Part shown: in pieces, positions 55,471-64,000 of the stretch
Layout: each line of letters opens with the position of its first letter
Position numbering within the stretch: position 1 is the first letter of the stretch
DNA from: Eumeta japonica
Taxonomy: Eukaryota > Arthropoda > Insecta > Lepidoptera > Psychidae
Direction of reading: 5' to 3'
NCBI GenBank assembly: GCA_005406025.1
Contig: BGZK01000762.1
Span: forward strand, 227,746 to 291,745
DNA length: 64,000 nt
Position numbers and translations under genes: made by a program
The notes under the pieces: generated by a model
The model's database searches: none
Seen by the model: the letters and a program-made list of their open reading frames with translations, nothing else
Told to the model about the DNA's origin: nothing

Positions 55471-57540
55471 CGTTTCTGTCTCGTTTTGTGATTTCCAATA
55501 GACTAAAAATGTATGTATATATTTGACTTTTACTGTCCTAATGGTTTAGAACACAAGTTTGGAGGGGCAATTTGATCGAAAAATGGTTTTGAAAAACAAC
55601 AATAACATTTTTTTTTTAATTATATGCAATTCAGTCACTTCAACTAGTTGAAACGTTATGGTAACCCAAATCGTAGACATATTTAAAAAACATATTTTTT
55701 GTATACATTGTATGAATTAGATACATAATAATATATACCTACTTCTATTTCTCCTCTCTTGCTTCTCTGACATACACAATCTTTTCACTCAAGCTCATCT
55801 CATCGATTTTAGATGCTTAAAAATTACCCCTTTTTTAATATACCACCAATTTGGTCTACTTAAAATGTTCTATGGCGACCCTTGGCCAACTTTCCGTCAC
55901 ACTATATTTTCGCCCTTCGCGATCTATAGATTTATTTCGTCAACCTACTTTCCTTTTCAGATGGCCAAATCACCGCACCAAATAATTTCCTACTCTAGTC
56001 ACTACATCTTCCTTCAAACCACACCGTTCTCTGACATCACCATTCCTACTTATTTCTTTCTCTCACATCTCTTTCTTTTTTTCTTTCTTTCGCATTCGTC
56101 TTCGAACCTTCACATTCATCTTTCAAAGACACTACACACATATTGCGTACAGATCGCCAATCTACCACATTGAGTTCTACGCCATACAATGCCGCCGTGA
56201 TTGAAAGGTTGGTGAACTAGCACGGGAGGTTCTCAAAATTTGACAATTAGGAACTACGTTTATGAGATCGGAGGGATGTGGTGATGTCTACCTATATCCA
56301 GCCGCGATAAAGGCTTGATTTAATGTTATAACATTATTGTATATAAGAATTGAGCTTCAGTTACTCGTACTTTACAAAGAAATGTAAGTTTCAAGTAATA
56401 TACGATTTCAAAACGGCCTTACCAATAGTATACAAGTTCTAACTTTAATTAATAACATATAGCTACTCTAGGTCTAATAACATAGCTTTTTAAGTTATTT
56501 AGATCGTTTTAATGTCGCTTATAAACATTCTTTGACTGTAAAATTATACCCAATTACTTAATATTAATCAGACTGCTGCATGTGGCTTAGAGTTACTAAG
56601 TGCGACATAAGAACAGAAATGTTATCTGTAAAATTAAATCAACGTAAATATAAATATTTACAAGGCCACACTAAGTACGGGCATACAATAAGCTTAGATC
56701 TTAATGAGTAATAATCACCTTCATTATTCATTATAATTATTTACCTTACTTAAAAAAAAGAAGATAAACGTGCCACCTTATTTCTTCAATGCAAGCAAGT
56801 TCAATCCTTTCTCAGTCCACATAAGTGTGATTTTAACTTAAAAATTGAGTTTGACATTCATTTTTTAAAGCTATGTCATCTTTTAAAGTCCATAATAATT
56901 AGTGAGTATAGATCTTATTATGTCCGAATACAAAAATAATGTTGTAAATACAAAATGATTGTAGTCTAGTTTTGCTATTTTTTTTTTCAAAATAATATAT
57001 CACTAGAGAGTCTTAAGTAAAAAATGTTGAATTCCTCGAAAGATTTTATAATATGTCATTCAAAATTTTTAAGCAATCTGTATAATATTGTATGAAAATA
57101 CACAAGTAATGAATGGTATTTATCGAATTCAAAATGAAATCCTTTTTTCATAAGTGATGAATCGAATACATTGTAAGTTTCCTATATAAAAGAAAGTATT
57201 CGATCTTCGAGAATATTTCGGTAGAAAATATATTTTTATGACAATGACAACATCTTTGTCATGATAATACGCCTGTCTTTGCAACAACAAGAGAAAATTG
57301 TAATAAAAGGCCGCTTATTGTCCCGAAGAAAGAAATGCCAACTCAATAATAAGTGGATGCTTGAACCTCTGAAGGGCAGATAAGAATAATGGCGTGCAAG
57401 GAACCAAAGGGGAAATTATAGACAGAAAAGGTTCTGTCTCATATATATTAATAGAGTTCACTCCTCCTAAGAAAAGGATATGTTCGAATTCAGTCGTAAT
57501 CATACTGGATGTCTCTATTAATGTATTATTTTATCAAATA
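55471..57540. other. AT-rich non-coding stretch
   Basis: A 102-codon plus frame (55865-56173) lies in C/T-rich sequence (Ser/Phe/His-rich product) and is likely compositional. 56180-56310 is slightly G+C-richer and could be an insert. No gene is supported. Confidence 0.35.
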
Positions 57541-57710
57541 ACTAGCTTTTGTTCGCGACTGCGTCCACGTGGATGCGAAATAAATTCATGTTTTATATCG
57601 ATCGTTTACGTTGCCAACCCCGATCGTGGTTTCGGTCTCATTCTCGATCCCGCTCTCGATCTAGGGTCTGATTCCGGTCACATTATCCCAGAGAAATGTA
57701 CAATTTAAGA
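57541..57710 (+). repeat. Copy of the GATTCC-type dispersed repeat (short)
   Basis: The border 'actagcttttgttcgcgact' then 'gcgtccacgtggatgcg' is followed by 'ccgatcgtggtttcgg' and 'tcattctcgatcccgctctc'. This has the border-plus-array layout of 24059-24370 in a short form. Confidence 0.6.
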
Positions 57711-58220
57711 CCGAAAACACATGTTCTTCCGCTGATTTTTTTCTATTAATGAACAATCTAGATCTCTGTCACGCTAGCGAGATTACTCCCATAGCGGTGT
57801 TATCTTGATCTTCCCTTGAATATTATTTTATACGAGTAACTAATCGATAGAAAAAAAGGAATTCGTTCTATTTTCAGATGAGCGAGGCCGAGACAAAAGC
57901 TTGTACGTTAGGTACCCAGACTTAAGCTTCAGATTTATCAGAAATTAGATTTTAAAATGAAAAAATGATTTTTGTGTAAACAGAAAGAACAAAAGAAAAG
58001 TTGCGTTTTTTCACTCATCGCTCTCTCCCTATTATTATTACTATATTTTTTTTTGCAAAAATCTTTAACATACATTTTTAATACATGCTATTTTACGATT
58101 TTATTATATGTAAATACAGATTTGAAAAGGATTAAACGTATGAAACAAAACTGTAAGCCCATATCCATTAAACAGTGAAAGTGAAAAATAATAATAATTG
58201 CAAATGATATTTTTAATCAT
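57711..58220. other. AT-rich non-coding stretch
   Basis: No supported feature. Confidence 0.4.
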
Positions 58221-58224
58221 TCTT

Positions 58225-58385
58225 CGTAGTGAGTTGTTAGTTATCTAAATAACTAACAACTCACTACGAGTTATATATCATTACGAGTTATAATAAATAA
58301 CTAACAACTTATTTATAACTAACTAAGTTATTTATAACTAACAACTTATTTGTTATTTATAACTAATAACATAAATAAAATCTAA
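58225..58385. repeat. 20-bp perfect hairpin opening into an AT-rich nested array
   Basis: Arm cgtagtgagttgttagttat (58225-58244) is perfectly inverted at 58249-58268 with a 4-nt loop. The words 'ataactaacaact' and 'acgagttat' then recur several more times up to 58385, giving a nest of direct and inverted repeats. Confidence 0.9.
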
Positions 58386-58695
58386 ATTTTATTTATGTTC
58401 TATACTTCTCGATGACTTTCGATGTAAGTGATTAAATGAAAAAATACGGCCATTTATGTCTTATATTTTGACACTCGTAAATAAATCAAAAATTATAGGA
58501 AAATTCCCATTCACCTAGAATCACAAAATTTGTTAATAAGACGCAGCACAAGAAAAGTTGTATTACATGCAAAAACATTTTCTTGTGTATTACAAATTTA
58601 CACTTCATTTACACTTCATACAAATTTGCATTCAGAGTATGAACTGTGATACATAACGATATATGGGAAAATATTTCTGAAAGATTTTATAATTT
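58386..58695. other. AT-rich non-coding stretch
   Basis: 'tttacacttcatttacacttcata' is a short local duplication at 58598-58620. Nothing else. Confidence 0.4.
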
Positions 58696-58699
58696 CCAA

Positions 58700-58910
58700 A
58701 AATTCGAAACTCAACCATTCCTCCTCCATCACCCCCTCCCTCTATCGTCTATTCCTACATCCATCAGATATTCTATTCCTATGCAAGAAGCTGCCAATGC
58801 ACTGGTGTCTTCTCTGGGGATGTAAGTGTCGATGGGCGGCGATGACTACCTACTCTTTGTTGGCTACCTTGCTCGTCGGTGCCTCGAAAATGCTTTATAA
58901 GACAAAGTGT
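58700..58910 (-). repeat. Lepidopteran dispersed repeat, copy 7
   Basis: 'ttcctcctccatcacccccta'-style start, 'ccatcagatattctattcctat', 'ccaatgcactggtgtcttc', 'gtcgatgggcggcgatgac' and 'ggtgcctcgaaaatgcttta' appear in the same order as in copies 3 and 5. Confidence 0.75.
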
Positions 58911-59395
58911 TTATTAGTTTTTTTTTTCACGCAGCAATCATGCAACTAATCGACGTAATTTATTGCGTATAGATATTTTGTAGACCGTTAGGCGACAGTT
59001 TATTTATATTCTGAAAAATGCACATTGACTATTGGATAATAATAATCACAACCAACTTTATAATTGATAAACCAATTCTAACAAAATTTTGTTTATAGAT
59101 TGGCTTAATACAGAAATCACACCAAATTTGATTTACGTCCCGTCAAAATATATAGTTCTAGTGGTAATCCGAACGAAATTTACATAAACAATACGCAAAA
59201 GCATGCATAAAATTATGTCGCCGTACATCCTGAACATAAAGCTAATATCCTAATTCATATTGACTTGTATCAATAATTGATTGCGTATAATAAAATTGAT
59301 CTTTTATGATATACAATGTTCCGTAGGTATACATCATATAGCAGAAGGTATAATCGATATAACGAATGATCGAGATAAAGTGTGAGATCGCCTTA
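58911..59395. other. AT-rich non-coding stretch
   Basis: No supported feature. Confidence 0.4.
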
Positions 59396-59399
59396 GAAA

Positions 59400-59545
59400 T
59401 TGAAAGCGGGACTAGGATCAGAATTGAGAATGCGACCGAGATCGGGATCATGATTAAGAAAGAGATCGCTCGAAAAAAAAGATAAAGGAATTTACTCTGT
59501 ATTAATACGGACGAAGCCGTGGCCGACAGCTTGTATCTACGTTTT
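59400..59545 (-). repeat. Short minus-strand copy of the GATTCC-type dispersed repeat
   Basis: The minus strand reads 'catgatcccgatctcggtcg' and 'attctgatcctagtcccgc', with the border 'ggccacggcttcgtccgtat' at about 59507-59526. Order is as in the plus-strand copies. Confidence 0.6.
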
Positions 59546-61495
59546 TAGATACTGGTAAGAAGCTATCTGCTGACTAAATGTATTTATTCCTCGATATTGT
59601 TCTACTTTATTGCAGTATGCGTATTATATTTTTGAAACAGTCTTGTAGATCTCCTTAATTTATTATGAACTATGACGTTTAACGTTGAAAGATATTCTTA
59701 TGTTTTATTTTTAAATTTTGTCGTATAATATCGATAACTTCTTTGACTAAGTAATGTGGTGATTTAGATACTTCATTAAAATGGATTTAAATTCTATGTT
59801 ATTCTTTTTATTTTAGTAAAAGAAATCAATTATAACCAACGAAAATTAATGGTTTAATAAAGATGAATCATATCGATTTCTATGTTGAATTTATTTATTA
59901 TCAAGTAATTAACTGTCTACTTATTACTTTGTTATACATAAAAAACAAGATGTTATACATAAAATAAAAGATCATGAGTTCTTCTCTTAAAGAATTAATA
60001 ATATATTATTAATTTTTAAGTAAGTAAATATCGATTTTTCAGTTTCAGAAATAACTTTAAATAAATCTTTACATATCATCTAGTTAGGATTATATAATTC
60101 ATTTTACAAATTTTCAAAGGGAAAATATAATATTAGCACTTGAAATCTGACTATTCAACCATATTTTTTGGAATTTTTTGTTGCTTCAAAAATATACCAA
60201 TTATTTGTAAAAAAATATCTGAGATTATGTTTAGATGAAAAAAAATAACTGCATTGATGTAAATCGGTAATAGGTTAAAGGGTGGGAAATACTACGGCCG
60301 GAAAAACGAATCGGCACGATTAAAAATTATAGGTTAGTAAATATTCCTTAAGAAAATCCCTTTGCCCTTTTAATATTACTATAATAATTATACATTCTCA
60401 GCCGTCTCGCAGTAACCACAGTACTTAATTTTTGTTACAATTTTCAGGTTTAGGTGTCGAACCGTCTCCGGGAAGAAAGACATATATCACTAAAGACCGT
60501 CTTACATTCATCGAAGTGATTTCATAAGTTTTACGTCTGTTTTGATTCGCTACGAAATGTCAATAACATGTCAATGAAAATCACGGTTTCGTAACAACGA
60601 CTAACAGACAGTAACCGAGAGTTACTTCTCAAAATATTGGTGCATAGAGAGTACGTTACAATGTAAAAAATTGTGTATTACACAATGTTTCGTTGAAACA
60701 GGATTATGCCGACAACATTAAATTATTATTTATTTTACGTCGGGGCGAAGTAAAAGTTATTATGATGGACAGAATTACAGGCTGCGCGGCGAGAGGTATC
60801 CCGTAGGCCCGTTTTATAGCTTTTCCTCGAACGACCGAAAAAAATCGGTTAAGTTCACGTCGGATTCGTATGATCCGGGGTCCGTATAAAAAGTTCGGTA
60901 CGTAAAAGAAATAAGGGATATTTTTTTTTCAAAGTAGTTAAAATAATAAAACAAGTAATATCACTGTAGTAGAGACAAAATTCCGATAAGTTAGCTGCAC
61001 TCTATAGCTACAATCTTCACCACAGGAATTTGCTAAATCTAATTAGAATATTACTGTTGTAAATCTATTGAATAACACGTATCCCAGGTTTTTACTGTTT
61101 TATTTGTTGAGTATTTTCAAGTTTAAAAGCTTCAGTTCACAGTTTATATTGAAAATTAAATTGTAATTCTAAAACTAAACTAAGTAAAAGTGGATATTAT
61201 ATGAGCAATCATGTAATCAAAAGGCATTTTTGCTTTCTAACTTATATCGAATAATTGCAAATGCATGCGATTCATATGTATACAATATAACATTACTATT
61301 AGAATCATCAAAAAGGATATCTTATTTAAACGAAATAAGTGACCATTCTGAAACTTTTCTTGAAATATTAATACGCGAGCTTAAAAATTTCGTTAGGATC
61401 TGATAATTAGAAGAAGGTAAATAAAATCGCAGATATTCTTATAGTATTTTAAAATGGATTTTTCTTTTTAATATATAGTGTTACTTATTTTTACT
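59546..61495. other. AT-rich non-coding stretch
   Basis: No gene supported. 60775-60905 is somewhat G+C-richer (gcgcggcgagaggtatcccg) without frame or repeat signature and could be conserved non-coding DNA. Confidence 0.35.
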
Positions 61496-61499
61496 GCAT

Positions 61500-61720
61500 G
61501 CTCACAGACGTGATCGACACGGACGTTTATTCGCGTTGTAAATCAAACGGGACCGGCCGCCGCCGCCCGCCGCCGCCCGCCGGGTCACGGTTATAAACAT
61601 TATTTTTATATGAAATTTATATATTTTGTATGGCCGTAACTCTTTGGCAACGTTGGCGTGTAACGGGCCAATGTTTGAAGGTGCCGTTATGTTAAAACGT
61701 CAAATAAGATGAAAGTAAAG
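61500..61720. promoter_or_regulatory. GC-rich candidate conserved non-coding element
   Basis: 'gggaccggccgccgccgcccg' and a short (ccgccg)n-like run at about 61553-61586 are followed by 'ggttataaacattatttttatatg' and 'gtatggccgtaactctttgg'. No frame and no transposon signature are seen. Regulatory function is inferred. Confidence 0.3.
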
Positions 61721-61779
61721 AAAAATATTAAATTGAGCCGCTTACTTGATATGACTATTTTCATTTTGTCCGTAAGTCG

Positions 61780-61900
61780 GAAGTTGAACATCAGAATTCA
61801 AAATAGGTGGTAATGTCGAGAAAGAGTTCATTAACGACTAATTTCAAGTGTCATTTTATTATCTACGAAATAAAGATACTTTTGATTTGATTTTTATTCA
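61780..61900 (+). repeat. LINE 3' end
   Basis: 'aggtggtaatgtcg', 'attttattatctacgaaataaag' and 'atacttttgatttgatttt' match the end of the LINE relic at 29385-29475 in order, including AATAAA followed by TTTTGATTTGA. Only the 3' UTR is present. Confidence 0.7.
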
Positions 61901-62865
61901 TTTGCTTCTACGATGAAAGCTGCCGAAATCGAAAATCTATATTGTATTATAATGGTATAACTGTAGGCGAAAACGCGTGAATATGGGAACTTCCTACTCA
62001 AAGCGAAAAGTTACCTCTAATTATCCAAGAATTATCATAAATCGCATAATAAGTCAAGAGTATATCTTCACTTATAAAATGTGCAGCGCCAGCAAGTGTA
62101 TTGTTGAATTTGTCGGTTTAAGAAAAACAATATGAGCTTTCGTGTATTATAAAATCTTTATTTATAATAAAGCTTTATTAAATCGAGCAAGTTATCGTTA
62201 CAATTTCATGAACTTTATATAAGTTGCTACATTTAAGGGTAGTTTGATACAAATCGATTATGCAGGACGAGACTTAAGGTCATGATTATAATTCGGTTAC
62301 TGAATAAAATTGAATATATTTATCTGAGAAATAAAACGTTTAATTATTTCGTAATTCATAGCGGTATTTTTTTTTCATTTATACTTTATTACCCCGTATT
62401 ATTTTGATAATATGAGACGATTATGATAAAATATTTGTTTTTGTTATTAATTTATTGTTTCTCGTTTTACTTTTTGACACGAATTTTCACTTAAATTTAA
62501 AAAAAAATATAAAACTGTTTGTTATAAACACTTATTTACAACAGCGACATCTATTTTAATCAGAAATATACATGATAATTGCATTTTTATTACTAAAAAT
62601 TACTACGAATGAAAAATCATTCGCTTATATACTATTATTATAGTATGTAAAATAATATATAAAATAGACTATATCTAAATAGTCTATTTTATAGTTGTAC
62701 ATTAAGTATGATATCCTCGTTGAAAATCACAGCCGAAACGATTTTACGTCGAAACACGTTTAACAAACTAAGAGTAAGTTGTTCATTATTTTTATCAAAA
62801 ACGTTAAAATATATGTGCGATCGCTTAATTCTATCTTAAACCCTTTTCGATGATTTAACCACAAC
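61901..62865. other. AT-rich non-coding stretch
   Basis: Contains a hairpin at 62658-62693 (15-bp arms tataaaatagactat and inverse, 6-nt loop), with another small palindrome (atacta/tagtat) just before it at 62628-62645. No gene is seen. Confidence 0.5.
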
Positions 62866-62869
62866 AATT

Positions 62870-63170
62870 GAAACAGTGTCTCATTAAATCGGAGTTACGT
62901 CCGGTACAGACTAAAATCACATTTCGCACGTTCCTCATTTCCTTTTCAGCGGCGATCGCGGCCGACGGGCGGGCGGAACAAACAGCCGCGGCGGGCGGGC
63001 GCGGCGGGCGGGCGGATCATCCGGCAGCGCGTAATGAGAATATTAAATCCAAAAATTGTTAAGCCGATGCTAAATTCATTCCTCTCGCTCAATGGACGCG
63101 ATTCCATTTTAGTAATTCCTGCATTAGAGCTCCGTCCGGGATAATGCGTGTATTAATAAGCGGATAGTGT
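62870..63170. promoter_or_regulatory. GC-rich candidate conserved element upstream of the candidate exon
   Basis: A CG-rich core (ggcgggcgggcggatcatcc and neighbours, 62947-63030) is followed by ATTA-rich sequence (gcgtaatgagaatattaaatc, gtgtattaataagcgg). An Ala/Gly/Arg-rich frame over the core is compositional. Its position just before the candidate exon would suit a promoter or proximal enhancer, but no TATA box or start site is proven. Confidence 0.35.
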
Positions 63171-63176
63171 TAGTCG

Positions 63177-63420
63177 ATGATGATGTATTGTCGCGTTCAT
63201 CGATTGTATTCTCGTCGTGAACAAATATTACGTTTTGGATTGCGTGATGAATCAACAATGTTTCAAGGTATCAGTTCTTGTTCCGTTTCCGTTTAACATT
63301 TTTTTTTTATCGACTAATATCATTTTATTGTTTTCAGGGTTGAAAGCGTTGTGTCTGAACGAGAAACTGCTGGGTTCGTACCAGGTCACGTGCGGCTTGA
63401 TCGTCGAGGCTTTGACTTAG
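63177..63420 (+). CDS. Candidate short spliced gene or terminal exon (unidentified)
   Basis: 63338-63420 follows a strong acceptor: branch-like ctaat at 63314-63318, a T-rich tract and ttttcag ending 63337. It reads as 26 codons (LKALCLNEKLLGSY then QVTCGLIVEALT) to a TAG at 63418-63420. Codons there are richer in third-position G/C than the region. Upstream, a donor-like AAG|GTATCA at 63267/63268 would join in frame across a 70-bp intron to a frame that opens with three consecutive ATGs at 63177-63185, after a stop at 63171-63173. The total would be 57 residues. The alternative is that the acceptor is used by a long intron whose previous exon is outside or unrecognised. I do not recognise the protein; the two cysteines might pair in a secreted product, but no signal peptide is visible. 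This is the best candidate for host coding sequence here. Confidence 0.35.
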
Positions 63421-64000
63421 TCGAATTGAAATAATCACTTCCTGTCTCGCAGAACACGCTAAATTGTACGTTGCCATTGCATGACAACGTTCATTAATAG
63501 GCCCAACCCGCCTCTACTTAAATACGAATAATTGTTAACATACTAATGAAAAAAAATCATTGTCTACCACCAACTTGAAATGAGCTAGCATTCAGTGTTA
63601 AGGAATCAAGTTCTTCTATTTAAAATAAAAAGTTTGTGGGAGATAATTACAGTATTTAAATGATTAAAATCTAATATAACAAGTTTCTACATTAATCTTA
63701 AATTATTTAAGTTTGTTGTGTAGTTCCAAATCTATTGTTTGAATATAAACGAGTAAAGTAAGGTATGATCGCGCCCCCCTCAGTAAGCCAGCTCGTTATA
63801 ATCACACGAGCTGCACATAGACATTCAGAGCTAGCCAAGTAAGTCCACCGATTGTCATTCCTCTGTCAATTTCGCTGTATTAACGTTGTGTCGAATACTC
63901 GTGTACATGTATAGTCCGACATAATGCATTGCCTCGACCATTGCTGAGTGATGTTCTGTCCCCCTATTTTTATGTTCATGGTTATCAGTAATACCAATCT
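63421..64000. other. Non-coding stretch to the window edge
   Basis: If 63338-63420 is a terminal exon, this holds its 3' UTR; no clear AATAAA lies in the first 200 bases, and the nearest A-rich words are at 63545 and 63622. A small hairpin cagctcgt/acgagctg is at 63789-63813. 63750-63960 is less AT-rich and unidentified. Confidence 0.35.

Noticed and set aside
55865..56173. 102-codon Ser/Phe/His-rich frame
   Set aside because: It arises from C/T-rich sequence with no sign of selection or domain.
62868..63062. Ala/Gly/Arg-rich frame after an acceptor-like 'ttccttttcag'
   Set aside because: The product is low-complexity and derives from a GGC/GGG-rich core. A non-coding island is more likely.
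1..64000. CRISPR arrays, bacterial operons, attachment sites
   Set aside because: The tandem repeats found are contiguous minisatellites or microsatellites without unique spacers, and the overall structure is that of eukaryotic non-coding DNA.

Overview
This window looks like AT-rich nuclear DNA from an insect, most likely a moth or butterfly (Lepidoptera). The main evidence is the repeat content. At least seven copies of a dispersed element carry a 'gtggtcaccgccg...ggacactcgcaa' core that I associate with lepidopteran genomes. There are also non-LTR retrotransposon ends finishing in TTTTGATTTGA, tRNA-derived SINE heads, 'cccgcggc/cttcgtccgcg'-type repeat borders, and a mariner element. I see no bacterial gene structure, operon, CRISPR array or functional RNA gene. 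No intact host protein-coding gene can be recognised, so most of the window is probably intergenic or intronic.

Layout. 1-8.8 kb is dense in relics: a lepidopteran repeat, a SINE head, a minus-strand LINE reverse transcriptase with a 122-bp internal duplication (about 4.0-5.0 kb), a plus-strand LINE with an RNase H relic (5.1-6.4 kb), and a broken endogenous copy of an RNA-virus superfamily 1 helicase (about 7.0-8.8 kb). The helicase relic is the most striking item here. 9-19 kb is AT-rich with LINE scraps, a foldback element at 16.36-16.70 kb, an octamer microsatellite at 17.43 kb, and GC-rich islands at 14.7, 17.8 and 18.4 kb. 19-35 kb holds a candidate minus-strand exon (20.3-20.6 kb), a composite repeat with an internal tandem array (24.06-25.2 kb), a plus-strand LINE relic (28.1-29.5 kb), several simple repeats, and a minus-strand Jockey-like LINE (34.1-35.2 kb). 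It is followed at 35.45 kb by an unidentified 112-codon frame with an A-tail. 37-52 kb contains several long GC/CpG-rich non-repetitive islands (37.0, 40.8-41.8, 48.9-49.4, 50.5-51.0, 51.4-51.8 kb) that could be cis-regulatory modules. Between them are a deleted mariner (46.56-47.45 kb), a LINE endonuclease fragment and further repeats. 53-59.5 kb contains a 65-bp minisatellite, several perfect hairpins, a second and third SINE-like head and more dispersed repeats. 61.5-63.4 kb has two more GC-rich islands and, at the right edge, the best candidate for a host splice site: a short exon or micro-gene at 63177-63420.

The GC-rich islands, short homeodomain/TCF-like motifs and lack of coding exons would suit the regulatory landscape of a developmental gene whose coding exons lie outside the window. 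That is inference. A separate, repeated pattern is the number of perfect short inverted duplications (arms 11-24 bp, loops 0-12 bp) scattered through otherwise unremarkable DNA. All family names come from reading translated motifs and repeat sequence by eye; no database search was possible.
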